DNA of 64,000 bases from Lycorma delicatula (lineage: Eukaryota > Arthropoda > Insecta > Hemiptera > Fulgoridae). A program made the position numbers and the translations under genes. This document shows positions 27,301-40,400 of the stretch, piece by piece (the first letter of the stretch is position 1; the number at the start of each line of letters is the position of its first letter). The stretch lies in NCBI RefSeq assembly GCF_047948215.1, contig NC_134461.1:85060245-85124244 (forward strand), in the 5' to 3' direction. The notes under the pieces are model-generated. The model was not told the origin of the DNA and searched no databases. It was given only the letters and a program-made list of their open reading frames with translations.

Positions 27301-28450
27301 AGTTTATTTAGAGCATTTTTTGTGGTGGGGGGGGCGAGATTTGCAAAAACTTTTTTATGGAAATATTGTTATTTTTTAATTGTTAACAAATGTTCCTAAG
27401 AAAAATAAGATCTTAAGCAGGCGAAATCTCGAGATACTGAGGGTGACGTTGCTCTACAGCCTCACCCCCTTGACCTTTTAAGTTGAAATTTAATGGCATC
27501 AGTGCCCCATACATAGAACTAATCTGATCTAATTTGTTCAAAATCGGTCGAGTAGTTCTGAAGATAAAAGGTGATTTAGAGGACGATACTGAACATGCTC
27601 GTCTACTTTATTATTAAACGGTGATTATTGTTAGAAATGATGTTTAGTTTGATGACAAGACGGATGGAATGGTCAATTTAGTGTTATTCTAGAGAAAATG
27701 AATGAGAAATGCAAAGAAGTGTGGTTTGAGAGAGTTAATCGGGCATAGTATCACGCCATATATCATAAATTTAGATTTGATCATCTAAATACATATGATT
27801 TTTAAACATCAGAAATTTTATTAATACGCTGTTCAGAGCAAGAAGTAGGCTGCTACTCTTAAACAGTTTGCCGAATAGGGAGGTTGAAAGACACGTTGGC
27901 TTCCTTTGTAACCATTAAAAGTACATTTTCTAGGTTCATGTTGGGTTCTCCAAATATTAGGATCTTCTGGTTCGAATTGAATTAGTTGTTAAGGATATAA
28001 TTTGTGTATTAAATGGAGAAGATGGACTTAAATCGGTTAATTATGTCCGCGATGCAGCAAAATTTAGCGGGCAGTGAGATTGAGAAATGTATGATTTTAA
28101 TTAGTAAAAGCCAATTTTTTTTGTTGAGTAGCCTGCCTTTGGTTTTTATGTAAAATTAATCTGTATTACTTTTCCTTGGATTCATGAAATCAACCGAAGA
28201 AACGGATGCGCGATGATGCCCGAACGTATAGTTAGTTTAGTTTTATGTAAATCTTGTACATTAATTTTGTTATAATTCTGTTTTATTTCAATAAGCAAAC
28301 AATTATTTATTTATTATTTTCTTTTATCGTGTAATATTATTTCTTTTACAGGAAAATAAAAAATAAATTAAAAAAAGAAAAGTGAGGTGTATCTAATAAA
28401 ATTAGCGTGACAAATGATGATGATGAGAGAGAGAGAGAGAGTGTGAGAGT

Positions 28451-28496
<46 letters not shown>

Positions 28497-31400
28497 TTAT
28501 TAGAAAAATAATTCAAAATAATATTTTTTTCTTTTAATTTTTATTTTTTATTATTTATTTTAATTTAAATATTTTTATATACATATTTTATTAATATATA
28601 TTTAGATATAATAATAAAATCATATAAGTCAAGATAAGTCTCTCATTTTAACACCTCATCTTTAACATTTCAATATTTTTAACTGCATTTTAATATTTCA
28701 ACGTATATTATTATTAAAAAAAAAATGGATTTTGGATTTGTGATTGTAACACTATAAAAAAATGTTATGTACATTTCAACAGCCAAGAGTAACATGATGC
28801 AAAAATGTTATATCCTCTGTCTTTATCAAGAGTCAACGACAACCAACCAAGAGACAACCAAGAGTCAACGGCCAACTTTCTGCAAATATTTCAAAATATA
28901 TAAATTCGTAAAGTCTGAATTATAAACATGGACACTTCAATAGCCAAAAGTCAACAGTCAATCCGCCTGCAGGTATTTCAAAATATATTAATTCGATTTA
29001 ATTAAAAAGCAGCACCGAATGTGCATTTAGCATCTGGAGACTTAGATTAGGTGGATTTAATTTTCATCACCTATAACACGATCCTAGTTAACAGCCTCGT
29101 ACAGTGAAAATGAGTATTAGAAAATTTTGAGAAAATCGAAATATTTTAATTAAATTATGTGAATCATTAAATAATAATATTTTATTTTATTTTGTTGTGG
29201 TTATTTTTTGAACTGTACTAGTGTAGTTTTGTTGTTATTGAAATTAATATGGAATAGATTCAAGCATGCTAACTTCACACACACACACACACACACACAA
29301 TTCGATTTTTAGGTTATTGTTTTCTAGTACAGTCTCAGCAATATATCTACCTCTCAAGGAATCCTGTAATAAAAACTTACAAGTGTAGCAATCTCTTTTG
29401 GGTTACGTAACTTTTATGAATACATTGTATTAATATGAATCGCTCAAGTTAAAACTCAAATCATTTCTTACAGAATAAAGTATATTTTTGTATGTACATT
29501 TCTAAGTTATATGAGGAAAAATAATAATGTTATTTCTTTTTTCTCTTTCCATTTACACCTTGTTTCTACCTCTTTTTCTATTATGTAAGTATAAGTATGC
29601 ATACATGAATAATATCTGCTGGACAATCCTTATTGCACGCGTACTCTGAGAGGTTGACCTCTGTTATTAAAAAAAAAAATGTTTATACAAAACCAGAAAA
29701 ATAGTTACAATTTCTCTTTTGAGAAATTAATTATCAAAATTATTCTCTTGAGTTTTAAACAGATCGTTACTAAAAATAAATACAATTTCTTTTTAAAAAC
29801 ATAAATATAATCTTTCCTTTATTTTACTTTTTACACTCCTACCTATTTAATCATACATAAATCAAGGTTCGCGCGCGCACATGCACCTTGATATTAAAAG
29901 AGAATTATTTTTAGAGGTGATAATATTTATACATCCTCTGATAATATTTGTACCTCTGTGCATATTAATCAGAATACGTTAAAATTTTAACTTTATAAAA
30001 TTGCATATTAGTTTTTCCTGTATGCATTAATTTTAAATTGTAATAACTTTCTACCGAATCTCAATACAGTTATTAAATTTAACCTATACCGACTAGTAAA
30101 CTCTGAAATTATTATATACTCTGATAGTATTAATGTCGATTATGAGATTACATAACCTAAATCAAAACCAAAACCATTATAATCATCTTCCACATTTTAT
30201 CTTGTTGCAACACATTTTAACGCAGTTCCGCCACTCACCTGCCATTACCTCAGCGATACAGTTTTCAAGTAAAGCCTTTACATTCACTTATTTATAAGTT
30301 TTTTTATTCCGAGCTACAAATCCTTTTACTTAACTCCACACTAATTTATTGGATTCAGATTGCAGTGGTATGGTGAAAGCAGTATTAGTGTATTAACATT
30401 TGCTTCAGCCTTATTATCGATTACATATTTGTTAAAGATTTGCTATTGTTTTTTTAAATTCCTCAACCTTTAAAAGTGTAGAATCAAATAGGATTTGTTT
30501 TTCCCTCAGCCACGATACTATATTCGTTTTTAGCCGTGCTGTATTGGAGTTTTTTTAATTTTACACTACAGTATGTTGCATTAACCATAACAATTATACA
30601 ATTCCGTGGAATTAATTTCATAATCGTATTAAACAAGTTTGTAAAAAAATTACCACTCATATCTTTGTGTAATCACCCTATTTTATTGGATCCGAAAACT
30701 AATATTGCACTGCTAACAAATCCATCTGCATTCCCTACATGACCTACAATCAACCGTTTTCTTTTGTTACTGAAAATTTTATACCGGTACTAAAAATTAA
30801 ACAGGAAACCCTGTTTAGATGTCTTAATGGAAGTGTCACAACAAACTTTATCGACTGAATGACCTTCGTTCAACCAAATTTTATACTGATAAAAAATATT
30901 GCTTCTCATTTTTCTCAATCCTTTTAATTTGTTTCAAATATTTCCTTCGCCAAATTTTACGTCATCTCTATCAATTATAAAACTATTTCTACGTTTTCCT
31001 ACAAGTTTCAAACCCATTGATAAAAGAAGTTTATGTAAACTGCTCAAAAATGTTTCAGTAAAACCGGATCACTTTAACAGCTAAAAGTACTTTATCGAGT
31101 ATGGGCGATTCACGTTAAAAAAAGGAACCCGTGGACTTTGGATCTGACAGCATTTTTATTGAAATCATCAAATTGGCTTACTTTGGATTTTGGGCGTTTT
31201 CTTTTCTTTTTTGGCGTGTATACTACCCCAGTTCGCGATCTCTCAATACTTGAAATGGACGCATCCGTGAATTCAGATATAAGCGCTTCTGTAGTTTAAT
31301 TTCTAAATTAGGGCATTTTCACGAAATTTATTGAAAACATTAAGAATTATCGTCTTTTCCCCTACTTTCCTAATATTTTACCTTTTCTTTGTTTAACTAT

Positions 31401-34400
31401 AAATCCTAACCCCGAAGAGGAAGAATCCTTCCTGGCAGTTGTGGTTGCCACTCCACCCCCTCCATACCTAGTCAATAGGGGCTTTACCGGCGGTCCTCTT
31501 CAACACTTCAGCAACATCTTCCAGTCTCAATCGCCTCAGTCAGGATGCCAACGATGCGAATGCCACAAATAACATTCCCATCAGTGTACTACACTAACGT
31601 AATTAAATCTAACCGATAGTCTTAAGGAAGACCATACCGATTGAACTGAATTGCCCTACCTACCCGAAAACGGTAAAAGGGGACGAGCCCAACTCGCAAC
31701 ACCGATTGACAATTAACAAAAACGAACCCTAACTAAAAACAAAACAAAACATAAAGAAAAGAAAATAAAAACTCTTAACACTAGACTCTACAACCGACAA
31801 ATCAAAACCACAGACTAAAAATAAAAATATACATACACCTAAACATAAACAAAATCTGATACAAAAACAAAAGCCAAATACATAAACAAACTGTGAGAAG
31901 AACACTAACCAAAAACTAACACACGAAGGGAAATATAGACACTGATGCACCTTGCGTCTCCCATTGTCCCATCTTACGGTCACGGAGGATTTGGTGTATA
32001 CTTACACAAATTTAAAAGAAGGGACCTCCCAAATTGTGTGTACTGCGGTCAAGAGGACACTCCCTGCCACATCTTTTTTTAATGTGCGCGTTGGAAGGAT
32101 TTAAAAGCAAGATATAACATACAAGAGATTGCCCCGGAAACTACAACAACAAAGTATACGCTGAGAGGTAAAGAGGAATGGCTGACAATAGAGAGATTCG
32201 TAGCTGAGATTGTACCAGCAAAGGAAATGGATTCAAGAAGTGGGAGAAGTTACTTTAAGAAAAAAACACATAACGGCTGAGACCAGGGCCCGGGAACGGC
32301 ATAGCTGGGCCCGGTGACCCTGGCCATAGCGGTTAGAGGCAAAGTCAAGATGAATATAAGGAAAAGATCCGGAACCGGTGAACCGATTTGCCATGCTGGA
32401 CGTACTGCCGGTAGGCGGGGAGGCTCATTATAGTCGGAAAGACACTCTCCTGGGCTGAGTAATACTTGATTGTTGAGTCGTCCAGGGGAACAGGAGAACA
32501 AACACAAAAAAAATTATATATAAATTTATAAATATTAAAAAAAGGCTGGCGTGGGCCCGCCGCGAAACTATTCCATGATTATGTTTAATTATAGGTGATT
32601 TTATTAAATGTTTTAGCCAATTGTAACTAAATAAAGTTCTTGAATTTAGCGTACTTACAAAAACAAAAAATTTTACAACGAAAAGCTTCAAAATCCTGAT
32701 AATTTTCAGCTGTTTCTTGAGTTGTGATTTTTTAACACAGCTCTAACTTCAATGTTTTCATTTTTATCTCCAAAACACAAATATAATTTTAGATAAATCG
32801 TTCTTATCAAAAGGTATATATAAATCATTCGAACGAATGAATCGTTCGAGAAGTATAATTTGTTTGAACGAATGAATCGTTCGTGCGATTCGTGTGCTGC
32901 GGTCAGCCGCCCGTTGCACCACTATTGGTCTGCTCTGCGCCAGTAGCAGCTAAAAATAATGAATAAAAATATGAGCACATACAATTAACAAACCAACACA
33001 CCATCTTGTTTTATTGGAGAGATTTATTCTTAATTACACTGATAAAATATTAAGATATTGAACATAAAAATATTTTTCTGGTTTAATTAGAGACTCATGA
33101 ATAATGTTTTTTTTTCACCAGGAATCTCATCTTTCCTTTACTGTTTTACTACATAATGCTGATTCGTAGCTCAACTGTTTTATTTTGTATACTCTCACTG
33201 CATTCCTAACAAAAGAGGTATTACTTTTAAATCTTTAGACATGTTCCAACTATGATTTTTATAATTTAGTTTTTTTCAGTTCCGTTTCTAATAATACATT
33301 TCTTTCATATTAATTCCATAACAGACTCGTACAGAAGGTTCCTTATTACTATTGTGAAGCAGAACTTTTAATCTATATTTGGAGAAATTGATGAAAAAAC
33401 ACCACCCTTCAGGTTCACGAACTTGCCCTAATTGTAACATAAGCTTATCAATAATTGTAAGTATACTAAATAATTTTCTTCATTATAGTATTGAATGAAA
33501 TATTTCTCTCGCTTCGATAGCCTTTTCTTTTTTAAATAACTCAACCTTGCAATCTTGAGCCTAAAAGTTCACTTGGTTTTTTTTTTTAATAAGTTTAAAT
33601 CTTTTACCTTAATTATTTAGCTCACCTTGTGATATAAGATCTGGTTCACTGGATTGTAATTCAAAGTCTAAATCATTTCTTCTTCTTTAATATTCGCTTT
33701 TTCATCACTGTTTTCACGAAACAAGTTTTCAAGATCCTCAGAAAGCTGAAATGGATTAACTGTAAGGTATAAGCCTGAGTTCAGATGGCAATGAAAGATA
33801 GAGTACAGTGAGTTTAGGGTCTATAGAAATTCCAGACGCATTAGTTAAATAACAATGACGATCGATTAAGTGATCTTTTAGTTCATATCAAAACATAGAC
33901 AGACCAAATGGCGTGGCCTTTCGTATGGTTTTTAGCCAACCTCCCAAGTTGACCGCAAAGTTACTATCTATCTACTATATGAGGAGCCAATCTTATTCTG
34001 ATCACCGAGCTTTTAGTCAAAGATCAGTTTATAAGTTTTTTTTAAAATTAAAATTGCAATGTTTTTCTTATATGATTTTATTATAGTGAACTCAACATAA
34101 ACGTATAAAAAACTGCGAATCACTCACTTATGTGAAACTTCACTGTTCACTCACTTAATATAGTTATCATACTGACTGAAGAGATTATACTGTTAAAAGC
34201 AGTAGGCTATCATCAAATCCAAAAAGCTTCTTGTTGTTTTCAGTTGTACAGACATGATGAATCTTCTAAATGAACGCTTCAGTAGAAAGATATGTCATGA
34301 TATGTGATGTTTATGTGTGTTATGACTTAAGTTTTTATTTCACGGTTAAAAATTGATAAAACAATTTTCAAAATTTAAATTTTGTAATTTTTAAAAACGT

Positions 34401-37400
34401 AGGGTGTTGGAAAAATTCTGACTTCTTTAAAATTATGAATTAAAAAAAAAATTGGTTTTATGTATCTCATGTTAAGAAACAAAAATTGTATTTATTAGGG
34501 TCATTCCATAATTGAAAAGAAGTAGGCATGCTCTCGAAGCTACTGAAAAGGCAGAGAAGGTAATGCGATACATAGTCTGGATTCTGCCAAATTGTAGAGG
34601 ACCAGGTCAACAACGAAGGAAACTACTGACAGGAGTGGCCCATGCCACGCTCTTGTATGGTGCTGAAGTCTGGGCAGATGTTGTTGTATACGGAAGATAC
34701 ATGAGAGCATTGAAGTCGTTTCATAGGAAATGTTGTTACGGATGGTGGCTGCTTAAAGGACCGTATCCCGGGAGGCGGTCAAAGTGATAGCTGGGTTGCT
34801 CCCGATTGACCCAGAGATAACTAAATGGAGAAGGTTAGGCCAACGCGGACCACTAATTGCTGCCGAAAAGAAACTATCAATTTGGATATTATGGAGCAGT
34901 TGATAGGGGTGTGGCAGGAGAGATAGATCCACAGTGCGAAAGGCAGGTGGACATATAGATTAATTGGGAACGTTGGTGGATGGGTCCGGAGAATTCATGG
35001 CTCGATAGATTTCAATTTAACGCAGCTTCTGTCGGGCCATGAGGGCTTTAGAGCCTATTTGTTTAGATTTGGACTCGATTATACGGACAGTTGCCCTGTT
35101 TGTGGAACTGAAGAGACCTTGTCTTTTTCCGGTGTCGCCGTTTTGAACTAGAGCGTGGCAAAATCTTGTACACGGGCAGGAGGGATATGTTCTTACCTGA
35201 AGACTTAAGCAGATTATGTTAGCGAAAGAAGAGAACTGGAACGCAGTGGCGAGATTTGCCAAAGTAGTTGTAGACAATTAGATAGATACGAGCCGAAGGG
35301 TTGCTGTGCAGTTGACAGAGCTGCAGTCGAGTGTCTAGGGGGGCCCTGACCTTGTGGGGGGCGACTGGATGCAATGAAGCCATGGTCACTCCGCTGGCAC
35401 TGACCTGTAAGTAAGTTCCTCTCTTCTGAAGCTTAGACTGTGGACGTCATGGTAAGTTCTGTGTTAGTACGTCTTAAGTAGTGAGAATGTGCATGATGTT
35501 GGCTGTGTGTGTGAGCGTGTACGTGAGTGGCGTGTACATGTATTGCAATCTGTTTTGACTGTTGTATGTGTTTGGTGTTTGTCTGTGAGGGCCGACTGTG
35601 TGTGTGGGTGTAATTGTGTTGTGTTGTGTCTTAGTGTTGCTTATGTTTTGTATCTTTGTGTTGAGTATGTGATTGTATTTGTGTTCCTTAATTGCGGTGT
35701 CCGATTGTGTGAGCGGACGAGTCCTCCTTCCTGAAATAATGGTGCATAAGTGATTTCCAGGAGGGGTGGATAGCCAATGATGGAGGTTTAGTCGGTAGTG
35801 CGCAGAACACATACACACCTAATAATATCTTGTGGAACCTGTTAGCGGGCTGATTTTTTAGATTGCATAATAACTTATCATGAAACTTGGATTTATTATT
35901 TTGGGCCGGAATCCAAAGGCCAGAAAATGGAATAAAATCATCCCATTTCGTCCCTCAAGAAAGAAAATTCAAACCTACGCGCCAGTCGATAAAGTGATGC
36001 TAACAATGTTTTGGAACTGTAGAGGCCCATATTTGTTGGAATTATTTAAAAGAACTTATAATCGACAGTGAATAATATAGAAATTTTCACTTTCTTTATT
36101 TTATATAATGATTTCACTTTCTTTATTAGAAAATAAAGTGAAATCTGCAATAAGGAGGAACGTCTCTGTTCTCTCTCAAAAGTACAATCAAAATACGGAA
36201 AGATATTCAAAAGGCAGTTTAGGAGGTGTTGCTACACCAGCAAGATCGCTAATTTACAGTACCGACATGCATCAACAGAACTTTTTTCTTTGGTCTTCTC
36301 AAAGAGTTATTACGAGGCATAATTTCGGCATTAATGAGCAGATCAAAAGGGCAATTCAAGAATAGCTCAGACTACGAGGTGAATATTTCTTTACTAGTGA
36401 AATAAGAAAGCTCAAAGAAGAATGAAACAGTTACCTAAATGTAGCCAAAGATTGGTTGAAAAGTAGCATTAGTTTAATTTTCATGAGTGGCAGCTCAGGT
36501 ACAGGTACTGTGGAACTGCAGCAGCCCCTATTCCACTTGATATTATCAATAACATTTGATATAATGATTCCTTTTTTCTTTATAGTTGTACAATATATAA
36601 TCCTTATGCTTAATGTCAGTAGAAATCCTTCAGATTATGAAAAAGATACAAAAATCTTTGAATAGTACTGTGCGCTGCACAGTTCCAGCGGCGTGGTTTT
36701 TGGCTGTTGTGCGCATGCGAACATAGAAAGCTGCACACGAGGCTGCGTGGGAGAGACATCACTGTCGCTTCCGCAGTTTCGACCCTGGTGTACTGGTGGA
36801 AGGTAGATTTTTTTTTTATTCCGCGTGTGTATGGAACGTTGCTTGTTCGTCCCCTTTTCTAGTTTAGTCAATAGAAGGAATATGAAAGCCGTTAGGTTGT
36901 TTTTTTCAGTAGTAATCAGAATATGAATTTCAGATAAATTATCCCCTTAATTATACTTTTAATACTTCATACATTTTAAGATATTTAAGTTATTTAATCA
37001 AAATTAACCCAAATTTTTTTTGCCTGAACATTTTGATCTTATTCGTAATTGTACTCTAAATATTTCATAATTATACGATTAATATTTAAAACAGGAGTGT
37101 ACTCGTAAATTTCCCAGTACCGGAATGTTGGATTTTGTATTACACCGGCCGCAAGAATACGGTCCACAACCACAGGCTACATGATAATGTCATAAAAAAT
37201 GTACATTCATTTCTATGTCCACATCGATAAGAAGCAATCTTTTTCGTGTTAAATTTGTAACTTTTTTGTTAATTGTATTTTTATTGACTTATTTGTCGCT
37301 TACTTTCTTTTCCTGTTTAGCCTCCGGAACCACCGTAAGTTATTACTTCAGAGGATGAATGAGAATGATATGTTTGAATGTATATGAAGTGCAGTCTTGC

Positions 37401-40400
37401 ACAGTCTCGGGTCGATCATTCCTGAGGTGTGTGGTTAATTGAAACCCAACCATCAAAGAACACCGGTATCCACGATCTAGTATTCAAATCCGTATAAACG
37501 TAACTGCCTTTACTAGGATTTGAACCTTACAACTCTTGACTTCAAAATCAATTGATATGCGATGACGAGTTAACCACTAAACTAGCCCGGTGGGCTTTTA
37601 CTGGTCGCCTACAAATATCCAAAAGCAAAAGACCATTTTCATACGACCTGATTTTTATAATTTGAAGTATATGTTTTGTGTTAAAATAAAACATAGCCAG
37701 ACTTAAGTTAAAAAAAAAATTATTTGAAAGAACAATTTTTTATTTCTTCTAAAAAGCAGTACTGAAACAGAGTTCCGGCACCAGTGAATTCCTGTTTAAA
37801 AACCGTATGGCAGATTTGAAAGAAAAAACTATCAACCCTTTTCCGGTATTTTTCCAAAGCATTCCCAGAAATCGCTATTTCATCAAAACGTTTCATTGTG
37901 GAATGAAATTTAAAAAATATAGTTTAAAATTTTTTAAATTGTTGAAAGATGTTTGTTAACAATTTCAGTCACTGATATACAATGAACTATCCATTGTTAA
38001 TAGAATCTATTATACATAATGAAAATGTTTTTCGTACAATAATTTGAATTTATAAAGCTTTAAATATTAATTGAATAATTTAAATTGAACATTTTCTTAA
38101 TCCAATCACGATGTTCAAGTTTTACTTGTTTGTATTTCGTTATTTTACGTATACTTTCTCGTGAGTAAGGTATTTTCTCGCGCCGGCCTTCGTGGTGCAA
38201 GTGGTAGCGTCCGCCTTTAATCCGGATATTCCAGGTTCGAATTCCGGTTAGGCATGGCATTTTCACACTCGCTACAAATCATTCATCTCATCCTCTGAAA
38301 CGATACCACCTAATAGTGGTTTCGTAGGTTAAACAAAACAAAACAAAAAATTAATAACTGAAAATGCATATTTATTTTTCATAATTTGTTTAGCATAATT
38401 CGATTTTTATTTATCATATTTTTACGCTTATAAAATATTTGTAAAAGTTTTTTAAATGAATTTCTTTTAGTAATTCTACCATCATTTTTTTATTAACGAT
38501 TTTTTGTTGATTGTCTAAAGTTACTAATTTTGTATTCTTCTTAATAATCGCTAATAGATTTATTTTTGTACATAAAGAATTTTTCTTTAACGGTGTTGTA
38601 ATTCTAATTTTATCAAGAATTATGATGTATTAATTCCTAAGCACGTGTTAATAAATTTAAAAAAAATTAATTCATATATAAAATTATCTACATAATCATT
38701 GTAATAAAATATATTCAGTGTTTTATCATTTGTATATGCAATGGAGTTCATATAAAACATTCTGTCGCAAGTACGTCAAATTTCCGGTTTTAGATAAGAA
38801 AGAAAGGATGTTGCACAGCTATAATGATTTTTGAAAATAATATTACTTTCGGTGTGTTTTTTTAAATTTAATTATATTAGAATCATGTGTTCTTTAACAA
38901 TACTGCAAGGTACAGTGTATTCTTCCAATAAATATAATACTTCCATATTCGTTTTTTTTTTGTACCTCCTTTTCATACTTGTTGAACTGTGACTGCATCA
39001 ACTGCCCAAATTGAAGACAATCTATGTGATGCAGAGTGTACATTAAATGCATTAATTAATAATTGTTTCAGTTCTAAATAATCAGTACTGTCGGTATTCC
39101 GTGATATTATCCATGATATTAAATTGATCATTATTAATTATTATTATTATTATTTTTATTTTTATTTTTTTTTTATTTATTTTTTATTTTTTTTTTAATA
39201 TTTTTTTTATTTTTTATTTTTTTAAATTTTTTTTTTATTTTTTATTTTTTTAAATTTTTTTTTATTTTTTATTTTTTAAAATTTTTTTTTCATTTTTTAT
39301 TTTTTAATTTTTTTTTATATTTTTTAAATTTTTATTTAAAAAAAAATTTTTTTTTCAATAATTTTTTTTAATTTCTCTTCAAATTAATAAGTTATCCAGT
39401 TTAGAATTTAATATATCTATTTTGACTTTTAAATCTTTATTGTTTTTCGCCTGGCTTTTATAAAGTTCTGCAATTTTTTTTAATTCAATCAAATCTGCTT
39501 CAATATCATCTTCTGACTGGTCGTCAGGAATTTCTTCGTTAGATGTGACATTTGGTTTTTCTAACTTTATGTTAGAAAATATACAAGGAAAACACCTTTT
39601 CCACATGATTATAATCAAAGAACAACAAATGTACCTTTATTGTGTAACGTGTATGAAGTTAATAAAATAATAATAGAAAATAAATTCAAACTTAAAATGT
39701 TGCTGAGCAACATTTTAAATTAATAAAAATAAATCTAATTTACTAATTATTAGCAAATTCTTTATACGTAGCTTGTGGATAAATTCATTAAATATATTTT
39801 GAAAATTAGTATATATCAATATTAAAAATATGTAAAATATGTACCGATGAAACGCTAATATATTTTTGCTTAATTTCGCAATTATGAAGAAGAATCTGCT
39901 ACTGACGTAGAAGTATGTACACTCAGTTTGAGGTAATATAAAAATAAAATTACCCATCAAATTTCAAAGAAAACTAGATTACCTTTTAAATTATTTAATG
40001 TTGTTAGATGATATTAAATTATTCTCTTTTCTAATTTTCTAAGTTCATGGTGAAAACGACAAAAGATACCATTTTTTTTTTTTTTAGTTTTTATTGTGAA
40101 CCTTGACTTCATCATTTGTTACTAAAAAACCAATAGACTGATAGCGTTCCAAGTTTTATACAATTAGCTAATTCTCTTATTTTATAACTTATGAAATCTC
40201 AGGCGTTTTTGAATTGTTATTCAAACAACGCACTTTGATAGTGTTACTCATAATTTGTGTAATTTTGGAGCCGGCTCAGTTAAAAATTTTTTTTTTTGTC
40301 TTCAGTCATTTGACTGGTTTGATGCAGCTCTCCAAGATTCCCTATCTAGTGCTAGTCGTTTCATTTCAGTATACCCTCTACATCCTACATCCCTAACAAT

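Noticed and set aside
28424..29299. CRISPR-like spaced repeats
   Set aside because: These are GA and CA microsatellites and a degenerate duplication; no regular repeat-spacer pattern exists, and the DNA is eukaryotic.
31729..31983. 84-codon minus-strand frame rich in Phe/Val/Cys
   Set aside because: Translation of a T/G-rich low-complexity LINE tail; composition explains the open frame.
35474..35818. 114-codon minus-strand frame rich in Thr/His
   Set aside because: It is the complement of the G/T-rich 3' UTR of the R1-like fragment; low complexity and no homology.
36108..36365. 85-codon + strand gene
   Set aside because: No recognised relative, no splice or promoter context, and it lies in a repeat-rich stretch; kept only as unidentified sequence.
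38181..38260. tRNA gene with good A and B boxes
   Set aside because: The acceptor stem does not pair and the sequence runs into a SINE body and tail, so it is the head of a SINE and not a tRNA gene. The same holds for the other tRNA-like heads.
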